In this document: positions 18,701 to 26,333 of the stretch, piece by piece | Layout of the letters: every line of letters starts with the position of its first letter | Numbering within the stretch: position 1 is the stretch's first letter | NCBI RefSeq assembly: GCF_013349995.1 | Contig: NZ_JABVXF010000001.1 | Coordinates: forward strand, 372,001-436,000 | DNA: 64,000 nt | Reading direction: 5' to 3' | DNA from: Pseudoalteromonas sp. 0303 | GTDB taxonomy: Bacteria > Pseudomonadota > Gammaproteobacteria > Enterobacterales > Alteromonadaceae | The notes under the pieces: model-generated | Database searches by the model: none | What the model was told of the DNA's origin: nothing | Seen by the model: only the letters and a program-made list of their open reading frames with translations | Made by a program: the position numbers and the translations under genes

Positions 18701-18801
18701 ATACCGGCGATAATAATGAGTAAGTTAAGTACCACAATTAAAACAGGGCGACGTATCGCCATTGATGGTAAGTCTTCCATCATAGGTTGCTGTTTCATCA
18801 T
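15721..18801 (-). CDS. RND multidrug/hydrophobe efflux transporter (HAE1-type inner-membrane pump)
   Basis: A 1026-residue pump of the AcrB/MexB-like superfamily. It has the usual repeat of one N-terminal helix, a large periplasmic porter domain and a block of helices, twice. The TM4 proton-relay signature is visible as GLIVDDAIVVSENI with the paired Asp, and the second-half Lys helix motif as GLIAKNAILLVEFA. It takes substrates from the periplasm or membrane and exports them with proton antiport. Translation is coupled to the adaptor gene (TAATG overlap at 18801, AAGGAG in the adaptor's end). No TolC-type outer-membrane gene or regulator lies beside it, so it probably uses a shared TolC. Confidence 0.93.
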   Translation of the reverse strand: MMKQQPMMEDLPSMAIRRPVLIVVLNLLIIIAGIAAIAGVEVRELPDVDRPRITVSASFPGGSPETVDTEVTSKLEGAVARVSGVKSIRAQSEENNARIVVEFRPGVNLDDAANETRESVARVQRELPEEVERVSIIKADNDAEAVVSLTVSSDSLSLEALTERVDVDLAPQFLTIPGVADVRLNGDRERVLRVRIDPLKLSSFNLTVPDIANVLRQAPFDVPAGSLKSSDQQVIVRADATSISAEQVADIIVRDDTRIGDVAAVYFGPADPRSFVRLNGTPVIGIEIIRQAQSNTIEISDEVLTLIERMRVRFPEMEFTLTSDDAQFIRSSVDEVINSLLLTVLLVVITLWVFIGSWRATLVPAFAIPVALIGSLALIWALGFSNNILTLLALVLATGLIVDDAIVVSENIQRQRGLGLGRRAAAVVGTREVFFAVVATTAVLAAVFVPIAFLPSTAGRLFREFGGVLAGAVIISSFVALSLVPALTSKLKLKQGGFHPFAKVGHVLAAVYKRTIHGVLEHAWLTFFACLLVAAGSGALYFNLDNELLPTEDRGKIRIFARGPDGVGLNFMDRQAVQMEDILLPYVESGDIESIYTVVGQWDPNIVFITVPLKHWDERHFSQQEIINKIREPLGNIPGAAGYPGGSNSLNLRGQGGGIELALLGQDYLEIFKAAQDFSAEIEKAVPEVAPVRISYQPSQPQLRVNIDRRRAEELGVSLSDISVTLRAAINGDDIADLNIGDQSIPIMLQAQNQTITNPSDLANLYVGGRNAQLVPLSSVATITEEGVAAELERHAQRRAIELSMEMPEGVTIAELVTKIRDISEQSLPSGISLAFKGEALTFEETANEVLVTYVLAFLIVLLVLAAQFESVNSAIVVMITVPFGITSAILALYLTGTSLNIYSQIGLVMLIGLIAKNAILLVEFADQLRDQGRSVRVAVEEAALVRLRPIAMTLVSTLLGALPLILSTGAGAEARNAIGWVVFGGLALAVLFTLYLTPVIYLGLARFTKPRGDESKLLAEELEKA

Positions 18802-19817
18802 TACTCCTTGGCTAGCTGCACTTCATTGATGAAATTAAGCTCTTGATTAGGTCTTAAGCGCTGAACTCCTTCTGTCACCAATAAGTCACCTTCGTTTAAG
18901 CCACCAGAGACTAACAAACGCCCTGCTAAACGCTGCTCAATTTTAACATCAACGCGAGTTGCTTTTTTATCGACGCTTTTCCATACGTAAGGGCCTGCAG
19001 CACCCCACATCATCGCAGCTTCAGGTACTACGGCAAGCTCTTCACCTAGAATATTTATGTGTACACGAAAGCTCATACCCGGCATAAATTGCTGGGCATT
19101 ATTATCAAGTTTGGCTTTCGTTCTGAGTGTGCGAGTTTGAGCATTAATACGCGAATCAAGCTCTGCCACCTGAGCCATGTAAGCATTATCGCCTAACCAA
19201 GGCACCACTTCGACCGAAGATTTTTGTTTAAGCACAGAAATAGCGGCCTCTGGGGCATTAAAATTGATATAAAGCTCAGAAATATCATCGATAGTAGCAA
19301 TGGCTGTTTGGGTTGTGATCCTGTCGCCTACTTCGACGTCAGTTAAACCCATAACACCACTAAAAGGAGCACGAACTTCGCGGTCTTCACGCTCTGTTTT
19401 CGCTTGCATTAACTGGACTTTTGCAAGCTCATAAAGCGTTTTCGCATCATCTAAATCACTTTGTGGCACCGCACCACGGGCGTGGCTTTCTTCAAGCCTT
19501 TTCATGGTGCGCTCAGCATCTTTTAAAGTAATTTCGGCTTCGATCAACGCTGCTTTTTGTCTACGTGAATCAAGCTCTAATAGTAAGTCACCTTTGGCAA
19601 CGTTATCGCCTGGTTTAAAGTAAACAGCGGTGACTCTGTCCCCAACGGCTGGGTAAAGAGTGACTGAGTGAATCGCTTCTGCATTACCCACTGCTTTTAT
19701 CTGTTGTTTAGACTTTTCAACGGACACTGATTCTACAACTACATTAGCCGCCTCTGCGACGGAAACACAACTAATACAGGCAATTAAAGTCCATGTATGT
19801 AATTTGCCAATTGTCAA
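18801..19817 (-). CDS. RND efflux periplasmic adaptor (membrane fusion protein)
   Basis: A 338-residue adaptor with a signal peptide (cleavage near AEA-AN). It has the usual layout: a half lipoyl motif (about 55-85, with FKPGDNVAKGDLLLELD), a coiled-coil hairpin (about 90-145), the second lipoyl half (REVRAPFSGVMG), then beta-barrel and membrane-proximal domains. It bridges the inner-membrane pump at 15721 and an outer-membrane channel. The mature N-terminus has no lipoprotein Cys, so it is likely soluble in the periplasm. First gene of the two-gene operon. Confidence 0.92.
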   Translation of the reverse strand: MTIGKLHTWTLIACISCVSVAEAANVVVESVSVEKSKQQIKAVGNAEAIHSVTLYPAVGDRVTAVYFKPGDNVAKGDLLLELDSRRQKAALIEAEITLKDAERTMKRLEESHARGAVPQSDLDDAKTLYELAKVQLMQAKTEREDREVRAPFSGVMGLTDVEVGDRITTQTAIATIDDISELYINFNAPEAAISVLKQKSSVEVVPWLGDNAYMAQVAELDSRINAQTRTLRTKAKLDNNAQQFMPGMSFRVHINILGEELAVVPEAAMMWGAAGPYVWKSVDKKATRVDVKIEQRLAGRLLVSGGLNEGDLLVTEGVQRLRPNQELNFINEVQLAKE

Positions 19818-20056
19818 AATTTCACCTAAATAAGAATCGTTTTAATTGTTACGAAGTGTAACAGCTTTGTGATCAATAAAAAGCTGACTTCGTTTAATAA
19901 ACAATTAGCCAAGGTGAAATAAACGCATACATCGCCTGTGTTTTCTAATTAGAAACGACAATGTGATGAATCGACCTCTTTTAAGTGTGCTTCGCTTGCT
20001 ATGGTTACCTCTACACAATCAGATTGATCAGTTATGTGTTCCTTTTGAATAGGCAT

Positions 20057-20083
20057 AAAAAACCCCAGACTATGCTGGGGTTT
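20057..20083 (-). terminator. Terminator of trhO
   Basis: Read on the minus strand, a 9-bp stem (AAACCCCAG / CTGGGGTTT) with a 6-base loop is followed by a T run, starting 24 bases past the trhO stop. Confidence 0.88.
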
Positions 20084-20106
20084 CTATCAATTCATAAAGC
20101 TAACAA

Positions 20107-21114
20107 TTACTGTTGGCGCTGCGCTTCTTTTTGCGCTTTTTTAGCTTCTTTACGTTTACGAAGAACTTCTTGCGCTTCGTTACCGATGTGACCTTCGCCA
20201 CGCGCCTGTGCTAATTCGATTTGCTTTTGGCGCTCAGCAAAACGGGCACGTTGCTCTTCTGTTAGGCTGTCGTGACAGTGATGACACGAAACACCTTCCA
20301 TGTATTCAGGCTTTTGCTTTTCTTCTTCAGTGATAGGCATACGACATGCGTGACATTGGTCGTAAGAGCCTTTTTGTAAATCGTGATTTACCGCTACACG
20401 GTTATCAAATACAAAACACTCACCTTCCCACATGGTTTCTTCTTTTGGTACTTCTTCTAAGTACTTAAGAATACCGCCTTCAAGGTGGAATACTTCGTCA
20501 AAGCCTTGCTCTTTCATGTACGCAGTTGATTTTTCACAGCGAATACCACCGGTACAAAACATAGCAACTTTCTTGTGCTTTTCTGGGTCTAGGTTTTCTT
20601 TCGCCCACGCAGGAAATTCACGGAATGTCTTCGTGTTTGGATCAACCGCATTTTGGAAAGTACCGATCTCGATTTCGTAATCGTTACGCGTATCGATAAG
20701 AATCACTTCAGGGTCTGAAATTAATGCATTCCAATCAGCTGGTTTTACGTATGTACCCACTACTTCACGTGGGTCGATACCTTCAACACCCATAGTTACG
20801 ATTTCTTTTTTCAGTTTTACCTTAGTACGGTAGAACGGACATTCGTCATCGTATGACTCTTTTGTCACAATGTTGTCTAGGTTTGGTTGTGAATCTAACC
20901 ATGCAAGTAGGTTATCGATACCTTCACGTTTAGCAGAAACAGTACCGTTGATACCTTCAGCCGCAAGTAACAAAGTACCGCGTACTTCATTGTCTTCCAT
21001 TACTTTAAGTAGTGGTTGGCGGATCGCTTCAAAATCAGGAAGGGCTACAAATTTGTAAAGTGCGCAAACAACAAAGTGCTCGCTAGTTACATTGTCTTTA
21101 TGAACAGCAGTCAT
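20107..21114 (-). CDS. trhO: tRNA uridine(34) hydroxylase TrhO (YceA)
   Basis: 335 residues. An N-terminal alpha/beta domain (about 1-100) is followed by a rhodanese domain with the active loop [11 protein letters not shown] (near 180), including the conserved Cys. A Cys/His-rich tail (CHACRMPI ... CHHCH) and a Lys/Glu/Gln-rich end follow. Family members hydroxylate U34 in tRNA anticodons using O2, giving the ho5U precursor of cmo5U-type modifications. AAGGT lies before the ATG. It is divergent from the helicase gene and monocistronic. Confidence 0.93.
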   Translation of the reverse strand: MTAVHKDNVTSEHFVVCALYKFVALPDFEAIRQPLLKVMEDNEVRGTLLLAAEGINGTVSAKREGIDNLLAWLDSQPNLDNIVTKESYDDECPFYRTKVKLKKEIVTMGVEGIDPREVVGTYVKPADWNALISDPEVILIDTRNDYEIEIGTFQNAVDPNTKTFREFPAWAKENLDPEKHKKVAMFCTGGIRCEKSTAYMKEQGFDEVFHLEGGILKYLEEVPKEETMWEGECFVFDNRVAVNHDLQKGSYDQCHACRMPITEEEKQKPEYMEGVSCHHCHDSLTEEQRARFAERQKQIELAQARGEGHIGNEAQEVLRKRKEAKKAQKEAQRQQ

Positions 21115-21268
21115 GGTTTTACCTTTTGCTTTAAATGCCCATGTGGGGCGTTAACCGAATCGCAAATCCGGCGCATTGAGGGCGCGTATTTTACGCGAAT
21201 TAGTGATAATTGCAAAAACTGATGCGAAATAGCTGTGTTTTTACTGTCTCCAAGTGAGGCAAGTGCGT

Positions 21269-21274
21269 TATAAT
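21269..21274 (+). promoter_or_regulatory. Consensus -10 box upstream of the DEAD-box helicase
   Basis: A perfect TATAAT sits 40 bp before the TTG start at 21314. No convincing -35 box is seen at 17 bp. Transcription from here would begin near 21281, downstream of a GTG at 21254. That argues against the GTG as the start codon. Confidence 0.45.
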
Positions 21275-21313
21275 GAACAGGATTTACAAATTTTGCTCAT
21301 CGGAGATTACGCA

Positions 21314-22639
21314 TTGCATTTTACTGAACTTGGGATTGATACACGCCTCGAAAAACAACTTGCGCATCAAGGCATCACCCAGCCCACTGACATTCAAGCT
21401 CACGCGGTACCAACAGCTATCGCAGGCCATGATATTTTTGCACAGTCAAAAACAGGATCGGGCAAAACGCTGGCGTTTTTATTACCTGCTGTACAGCGCG
21501 TAATGAAACAAAAAGCACTCAGTAAACGCGACCCTCGCGTTTTAATCGTTGCACCTACCCGCGAATTAGCAACCCAAGTGTACAGCCAATTAAGGCTATT
21601 AATTGCCGGTACAAATATTAGTGCTGTAAAAGTACTGGGTGGTGAAAACTTTAATGACCAAATTAAAGCACTGCGCAGAGACCCACATTTTGTAGTAGGT
21701 ACACCAGGGCGTTTAGCTGACCATTTGAGTCAACGCTCTTTACAGCTTTCAGGCTTAGAGCTGCTAATTTTTGATGAAGCTGACCGTATCTTAGACTTAG
21801 GCTTTACCGATCAAGTTAAAATGATTAACGAGCTTGCTGATCACCGTTTACGCCAAACGTTATTGTTTTCAGCAACGCTTGACCATGCACAAGTTGATGC
21901 CCTGTCACGTAACCTTTTACGTTCACCAAAACAAATATTGTTAAGTGCCTCTAACGAGCAACATAGTGACATTACCCAGCAACTTTATTTAGCTGATCAC
22001 TTAGATCATAAAGAAGCCCTACTTGAGCACTTTGTAAAGCAAGACAATGTTGGCCAATGCATTATTTTCACCGCAACACGTGCCGACACTCAGCGTTTAA
22101 GCCAACTGTTAAATGATAAAGGCTTTAAAGCAAAAGCGCTTGCGGGTGACTTAACCCAAGCCAAACGCCTTGAAATCATGGACGCCTTTAGCCGTGAAAA
22201 CTTTAAAATCTTAATCACCACCGATGTTGCATCACGTGGTCTTGATTTATTAAGCGTGACCCACGTAATTAATTTTGACCTACCAAAACATGCTGAAGAG
22301 TATGTGCACCGTATTGGTCGTACTGGTCGCGCAGGCTTTAAAGGAACTGCTATTTCGTTAGTGGGCCCGAAAGATTGGCCAAGCTACAAAGCAATTAAAG
22401 CATTTTTAAATGATGAATTAAGCTTTTTCACCGTTGACGGCCTTGTTGGTAAATTTAAAGGTCTGCGTGAGAAAAAACCAAACACAGTTTGGAAAAAAGC
22501 AGAGAAAAAAGTGGCTGCAAAACCTGCAAAACCAAAACGCAAAGCAGCCCCTAAAAAGCCAAAAGCCCCTATTCACGCACCAATTGATGTAGATGGTTTT
22601 GCTCCAATGCGCCGTAAGAAAAAGCCAGAACAGGAATAA
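21314..22639 (+). CDS. DEAD-box ATP-dependent RNA helicase
   Basis: A 441-residue RhlE/SrmB-type DEAD-box helicase. Motifs in order: Q motif region (GITQPTDIQ), Walker A (SKTGSGKT), PTREL, TPGR, DEAD (IFDEADRIL), SAT, and the C-terminal helicase motifs ITTDVASRGLD and HRIGRTGRAG. A short basic Lys/Pro/Ala tail probably aids RNA binding. I set the start at TTG 21314 because GGAGA lies 7 bases upstream and the protein then begins MHFTELGI as family members do. A longer frame from GTG 21254 has no ribosome-binding site and contains the -10 box. The exact subfamily is unclear. It is followed 2 bp later by cvfB. Confidence 0.9.
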   Translation: MHFTELGIDTRLEKQLAHQGITQPTDIQAHAVPTAIAGHDIFAQSKTGSGKTLAFLLPAVQRVMKQKALSKRDPRVLIVAPTRELATQVYSQLRLLIAGTNISAVKVLGGENFNDQIKALRRDPHFVVGTPGRLADHLSQRSLQLSGLELLIFDEADRILDLGFTDQVKMINELADHRLRQTLLFSATLDHAQVDALSRNLLRSPKQILLSASNEQHSDITQQLYLADHLDHKEALLEHFVKQDNVGQCIIFTATRADTQRLSQLLNDKGFKAKALAGDLTQAKRLEIMDAFSRENFKILITTDVASRGLDLLSVTHVINFDLPKHAEEYVHRIGRTGRAGFKGTAISLVGPKDWPSYKAIKAFLNDELSFFTVDGLVGKFKGLREKKPNTVWKKAEKKVAAKPAKPKRKAAPKKPKAPIHAPIDVDGFAPMRRKKKPEQE

Positions 22640-22641
22640 CA

Positions 22642-23472
22642 ATGAGTATTTTAGGAACCACACAAACCCTTTTCGTTAACGAAATGTCTAACGAAGGTGC
22701 TTATTTAGATGGCCGTGATTTAGGCGAAGTATTCTTACCAAGCAAAGAAATTGATTACGAACTAGAAGCTGGCGACAGCGTTCAAGTATTCATTTACTTA
22801 GATCACGCAGGTCACCCAACCGGCACTACAAAAAAACCGTTAGCTGAAGTGGGCGAATATGCCCTACTACGTGTTAAAGCAATCAACAGCACCGGTGCGT
22901 TTTTGGATTGGGGTCTCGAAAAAGACGTACTAGCGCCATACAACGAACAAAAGCCAAAAATGAAAGATGGCTTTTCGTATCTTGTACGCTTATACCTAGA
23001 TAACGCCAGCCAACGTATTTGTGCATCGAGCAACTTTAATAAGTTTTTATCGAAAGATGAACCAACTTACTCTGTAATGGAAGAAGTTGACTTAATCATT
23101 GCCGGTAAAACAGACCTTGGCTACAAAGTACTCGTGAACGAAGCCCACATTGGCGTTGTTTACTACAACACGGTATTTAAAAAGCTATTTGTTGGCCAGC
23201 GCTTAAAAGGCTTTATTCAAAAAGTACGAGAAGACGGCAAAATCGACGTACTACTTGAAAAGCCAGGTATGGGCAAAGTGAACGACTTAGGCGAAAAAAT
23301 CTTAGCTAAATTAAAAGCCGAAGGCGGCGTACTTCACTTAGGTGATAAGTCAGACCCAGAAGCAATTAAAAAAACTTTCTCAACCAGTAAAGCAAACTAC
23401 AAAAAAGCCATAGGCGGTTTGTTTAAGCAAGGTTTGATTGATATTGAAGCAACATCGATTAGATTGAAGTAA
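22642..23472 (+). CDS. cvfB: CvfB-type S1-domain RNA-binding protein
   Basis: 276 residues resembling the CvfB/YitL family: successive S1-like OB folds (about 5-60, 65-130, 145-210) and a C-terminal winged-helix domain (about 215-276, with the segment ending GLFKQGLIDIE). The family binds RNA; in Staphylococcus CvfB affects virulence gene expression. Its role in gammaproteobacteria is poorly defined. It lies two bases after the helicase stop with AGGAA in the helicase end, so the pair is an RNA-metabolism operon. A strong terminator follows. Confidence 0.85.
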   Translation: MSILGTTQTLFVNEMSNEGAYLDGRDLGEVFLPSKEIDYELEAGDSVQVFIYLDHAGHPTGTTKKPLAEVGEYALLRVKAINSTGAFLDWGLEKDVLAPYNEQKPKMKDGFSYLVRLYLDNASQRICASSNFNKFLSKDEPTYSVMEEVDLIIAGKTDLGYKVLVNEAHIGVVYYNTVFKKLFVGQRLKGFIQKVREDGKIDVLLEKPGMGKVNDLGEKILAKLKAEGGVLHLGDKSDPEAIKKTFSTSKANYKKAIGGLFKQGLIDIEATSIRLK

Positions 23473-23792
23473 GTTGCGAGTTAACAAGATATTGAAGTAT
23501 TTGAAAGAGTAAAGCGAAAGCTTTACTCTTTTTTATTATTATTGGCTTTGATAGCTTTAACGTACATGTGCCGTAAATTTTCTAACGCTATTTTGAGTAT
23601 TTTCATTTATGAGTGAAAGTCGGCACTGTTCCATAACCATCCTTTCCAGATTAACTCATTTCTGCCCCAAGACGAGTTAACGTAAATGCTCTAACTGCTG
23701 CTTTGAGCAATCAAAAAACGGTCCAAGCCCTACACATTGAATGATAAGTTAACGCATCTTTAATAATAGCTAGAAAATTTTGCTTAATGGGC
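23473..23792. other. Intergenic region at left edge of the integron remnant
   Basis: Contains the cvfB terminator (23506-23529) and then sequence that should have held the rest of the integrase gene but does not encode it in any frame I can follow. AGTTAACG occurs twice (23675-23682, 23747-23754); I could not turn this into a recognisable attC. Confidence 0.45.
23506..23529 (+). terminator. Terminator of the helicase-cvfB operon
   Basis: A 10-bp perfect stem (AGAGTAAAGC / GCTTTACTCT) with a GAAA tetraloop followed by a run of T. Confidence 0.92.
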
Positions 23793-24326
23793 TTACAACA
23801 CCGTTGCAAGAGTAACTATACGATGCTTGTTGCCTTTTCCATTCCAAATTTGAATGCATTTGTAATCAAAATCAATGTCCTTTACTCGCAATTGCACCGC
23901 TTCCATCACACGCAAACCACTTCCATACATTAACCCCGTGATTAAGTAATATCGCTTGCAAAGATGACTCATCAATTGCTTTACTTCATCAGGCGTCATC
24001 ACTACAGGCAGCTTGGGTTGTCGATTACTTCATGCAAAATTCAAGTTTAAAGAAAGCTCATTTTTGACAATATGTTTATATAAAAAAGCGAGCGCATTTA
24101 AAGCTGCACTTTGTGTTCTAGGTGACATATTACGTTTTAATACAATATGGTCTAAAAACGCTTTGACTTCTGCATCTCCCATTGAGCTTGGGTGACGTTT
24201 GTTGTGAAAGTGAATAAATTTTGCGATCCAACCTAAATAAGCATTAATTGTTCTTAATGAATACTGACGAGTGAGCATATAGTCTGCAATGTAGTTTAAA
24301 TAAGGAGAGCGAGTTTTCATTTTCAT
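23793..24326 (-). pseudogene. intI: Integron integrase IntI, broken by a nonsense codon and truncated
   Basis: On the minus strand one continuous frame of 178 codons reads as an integron-type tyrosine recombinase. The SAM-like N-terminal domain (start MKTRSPYLNYIADYM, with KRHPSSMGDAEV and SALNALAFLYK) leads into the catalytic core (RQPKLPVVMTPDEV, then LMYGSGLRVMEA with the first catalytic Arg, then RVKDIDFDY and GKGNKHR). A TGA at 24030-24032 interrupts it, and the frame ends after VTLATVL. About 140 residues with the remaining catalytic Arg, His and nucleophilic Tyr are missing. It cannot be an active recombinase. The better start is the ATG at 24320, with AAAGGA upstream. The gene diverges from the cassette at 24544, the normal integron layout. 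Confidence 0.9.
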
Positions 24327-24341
24327 TCCTTTGAAATTAAA

Positions 24342-24355
24342 CTGTATATATACAG
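24342..24355. promoter_or_regulatory. LexA-box-like palindrome upstream of intI
   Basis: CTGTATATATACAG is a perfect 14-bp palindrome 16 bases upstream of the intI start. The gammaproteobacterial SOS box is CTGT-N8-ACAG; here the spacer is six, one TA unit short. IntI genes of class 1 and Vibrio integrons are under LexA control. This looks like an SOS box that has lost a dinucleotide, or a different palindrome. Confidence 0.45.
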
Positions 24356-24456
24356 TTTTAGCTCAGTCGCTCGTATAGTCAAGAAAACGACCCAATCGCT
24401 CGTTTTTATCCTGAGGTAAAAGCGAGAACTCCTAAATTTTAATAACACTGGTAATT

Positions 24457-24549
24457 AGTTAACAAGTTTGTTAGAAATAATCTAATAAGAAAAACGAGCT
24501 ACGCTGTGGTAGAAAAACGCGCGATTAGCTCGCTATAAACATGTTATGC
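24457..24549 (+). other. attI-like (or attC-like) recombination site before the cassette
   Basis: The region ends in GTTATGC (24543-24549), the core recognised by integron integrases, 14 bp before the cassette gene. Its left part (TTAACAAG with GTTAG) resembles the opening of the attC at the cassette's far end, and it contains the inverted repeat CGAGCTA ... TAGCTCG. Position between the divergent intI and the cassette favours attI; the internal symmetry leaves attC possible. Confidence 0.5.
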
Positions 24550-24563
24550 ATATAAGGATTTAG

Positions 24564-25418
24564 ATGCGCACTTTCGGTGAAATAAATGGAGTTAGTCCAG
24601 GTGATATCTTCGATAACAGAGAAGCTTTGGCTAAAGCTAAAGTTCACCCTCCTTTAGTTGCAGGAATAAGTGGTGGTAAAAACGAAGGTGCTGACTCTAT
24701 CGTACTTTCTGGGGGGTATGAGGATGACGAAGACTTTGGTGACGTCATTATTTATACGGGCGCAGGAGGTCAACAAAATGGTAAACAGGTTTCAGATCAA
24801 GAGCTAGATGGTGTAAACCTAGCTTTAGCTAAAAGCAAAATTGAAAATCTTCCAGTCCGAGTAACTCGCGGACACAAACATCAAAATGAATTAAGCCCAA
24901 AAAAAGGCTACCGATATGCAGGGCTATATCACGTAGAAAACTACTGGTACGAAACAGGAAAATCTGGGTATAAAGTTTGGAGATACAGGTTAATTGCTCA
25001 AGAGGGCTCATCTGCTGACTACATAGTAAAAGAGCCAACTGGCGAATATGATGCTCCAGGTAGAAAACCATCAACAGTTAATCGTATTGTAAGAAACTAT
25101 CAAAAAGCTAAAAATGTAAAGTCTTGGCATAACTACGAATGCCAAGTATGTGGGATAGCAATTAAAACCAGTGCTGGCTTATACGCTGAAGCAGCTCACA
25201 TTAAACCTTTAGGTGAACCACATAACGGACCAGATATAGAAAGCAATCTTTTGTGTTTATGCCCTAACCACCATGTCATGTTCGACAATGGTGGCTTTGC
25301 TATAAGTGATAGTTTAGAGCTGATAGGTATTGAGGGTAAACTTAATGTCGTAAAAAAACACCTCATCAATATCGACTTTATTAGGTACCATCGAGAGCAT
25401 TATCACAAAAATGCATAA
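24564..25418 (+). CDS. SRA-HNH modification-dependent endonuclease carried as an integron cassette
   Basis: 284 residues in two domains. The N-terminal SRA/YDG domain (about 25-150: LSGGYEDDEDFGD, IYTGAGGQ, VRVTRGHKH, YRYAGLYHV) flips out and reads modified cytosine. The C-terminal HNH nuclease (about 185-260: CQVCG, EAAHIKPLG, LLCLCPNHH with FDNGG) cuts DNA. This matches stand-alone type IV-like restriction enzymes that cleave DNA with methylated or hydroxymethylated cytosine, a phage defence role. No methyltransferase is adjacent, as expected. AAGGA precedes the ATG. The stop codon TAA is inside the attC core GCATAAC, as is typical for gene cassettes. Since the neighbouring integrase is dead, the cassette is probably fixed here. 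Confidence 0.87.
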   Translation: MRTFGEINGVSPGDIFDNREALAKAKVHPPLVAGISGGKNEGADSIVLSGGYEDDEDFGDVIIYTGAGGQQNGKQVSDQELDGVNLALAKSKIENLPVRVTRGHKHQNELSPKKGYRYAGLYHVENYWYETGKSGYKVWRYRLIAQEGSSADYIVKEPTGEYDAPGRKPSTVNRIVRNYQKAKNVKSWHNYECQVCGIAIKTSAGLYAEAAHIKPLGEPHNGPDIESNLLCLCPNHHVMFDNGGFAISDSLELIGIEGKLNVVKKHLINIDFIRYHREHYHKNA

Positions 25419-25477
25419 CAAGCTGTTTAACAAGGACAAAATACTCTAACTCACTTTTGTTCAAAAACGAGTTTGAT
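25413..25477 (+). other. Candidate attC site of the SRA-HNH cassette
   Basis: R''-like core GCATAAC (25413-25419), then an L''-like GTTTAACAAGGAC (25425-25437), a partly complementary CTTTTGTTCAAAAAC (25454-25468), and GTTTGAT (25471-25477), which fits the G/TTRRRY core with one mismatch. The outer cores do not pair well, so the site may be weak or degenerate. If correct, the cassette runs from about 24544 to 25471. Confidence 0.5.
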
Positions 25478-25524
25478 TAGCTAATTCTCAAATGCAGATA
25501 ACCTAGGGAAATTGCCACAAACAA

Positions 25525-25573
25525 AAAGAGCATTGTATAACGCGCGATATAAATCACGCTTACAATGCTCTTT
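25525..25573 (-). terminator. Terminator of the pyrF end of the minus-strand cluster
   Basis: A 13-bp perfect stem (AAAGAGCATTGTA / TACAATGCTCTTT) encloses a 23-base loop, with a T run on the minus strand, just past the pyrF stop. Confidence 0.8.
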
Positions 25574-25596
25574 AAAGACTATTTTAAATAACGAGG

Positions 25597-26301
25597 TTAT
25601 TTTAGTGAGTCGTTAATTTCTTTTAATGTTGCAACTGGATCTGCCGATTGGGTAATTGGGCGGCCTACAACTAAATAGTCGCTGCCATCTTCAACGGCTT
25701 GTTTTGGTGTCATAATGCGCTTTTGGTCACCAGCATCGCTGCCTGCTGGGCGAATACCAGGAGTAACCAGTTTAAAGTCTGCGCCAAGTTCTGCTTTTAG
25801 CTTTTTCGCTTCTTGTGCTGAGCACACTACCCCATCAAGCCCTGATTCTTTAGCAAGGTTTGCTAGATAAATTACTTGCTCTTCTGGTGTTTTATCTACA
25901 CCTAAACGAGTTAGCTCTGCGGCATCCATACTAGTAAGTACAGTTACTGCAATCAGTAATGGTGCGTCATCACCAAACTGTTCTAAAGCTTGCTTTGCTT
26001 TAGTCATCATTTCAACGCCACCAGAGGCATGCACGTTAACCATCCATACACCCATTTTTGCAGCTGCGGTTACAGCTTTAGCCACTGTGTTAGGAATATC
26101 GTGAAATTTTAGGTCTAAGAATACATCAAAACCTAAGTCGATTAGTTCCTTAACAAAGCTAGGACCAAAATACGTGAACATTTCTTTGCCTACTTTAAGG
26201 CGACACGTATCAGGCGATAATTGCTTTACAAACGCAAGAGCTGTTTGCTGATCATCATAATCAAGGGCAATTAATACTTTTTTTGAATCTTCGACAGACA
26301 T
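25597..26301 (-). CDS. pyrF: Orotidine 5'-phosphate decarboxylase
   Basis: A 234-residue TIM-barrel enzyme converting OMP to UMP, the last step of pyrimidine synthesis. Active-site elements are visible: ALDYDD near the N-terminus, KVGKEMF, and the catalytic [13 protein letters not shown] with the Asp-Lys-Asp array (near residue 60), then TPGIRP and VGRPI phosphate-binding loops. It lies downstream of lapAB, the same order as in E. coli (lapA-lapB-pyrF). Confidence 0.96.
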   Translation of the reverse strand: MSVEDSKKVLIALDYDDQQTALAFVKQLSPDTCRLKVGKEMFTYFGPSFVKELIDLGFDVFLDLKFHDIPNTVAKAVTAAAKMGVWMVNVHASGGVEMMTKAKQALEQFGDDAPLLIAVTVLTSMDAAELTRLGVDKTPEEQVIYLANLAKESGLDGVVCSAQEAKKLKAELGADFKLVTPGIRPAGSDAGDQKRIMTPKQAVEDGSDYLVVGRPITQSADPVATLKEINDSLK

Positions 26302-26333
26302 AACTTTCCTAAAAACTAATGGACTAATATGAA

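Noticed and set aside
23675..23754. AGTTAACG repeated twice, considered as an attC remnant left of intI
   Set aside because: Repeats are direct rather than inverted, the R/L box layout is missing, and cassettes should lie on the other side of intI.
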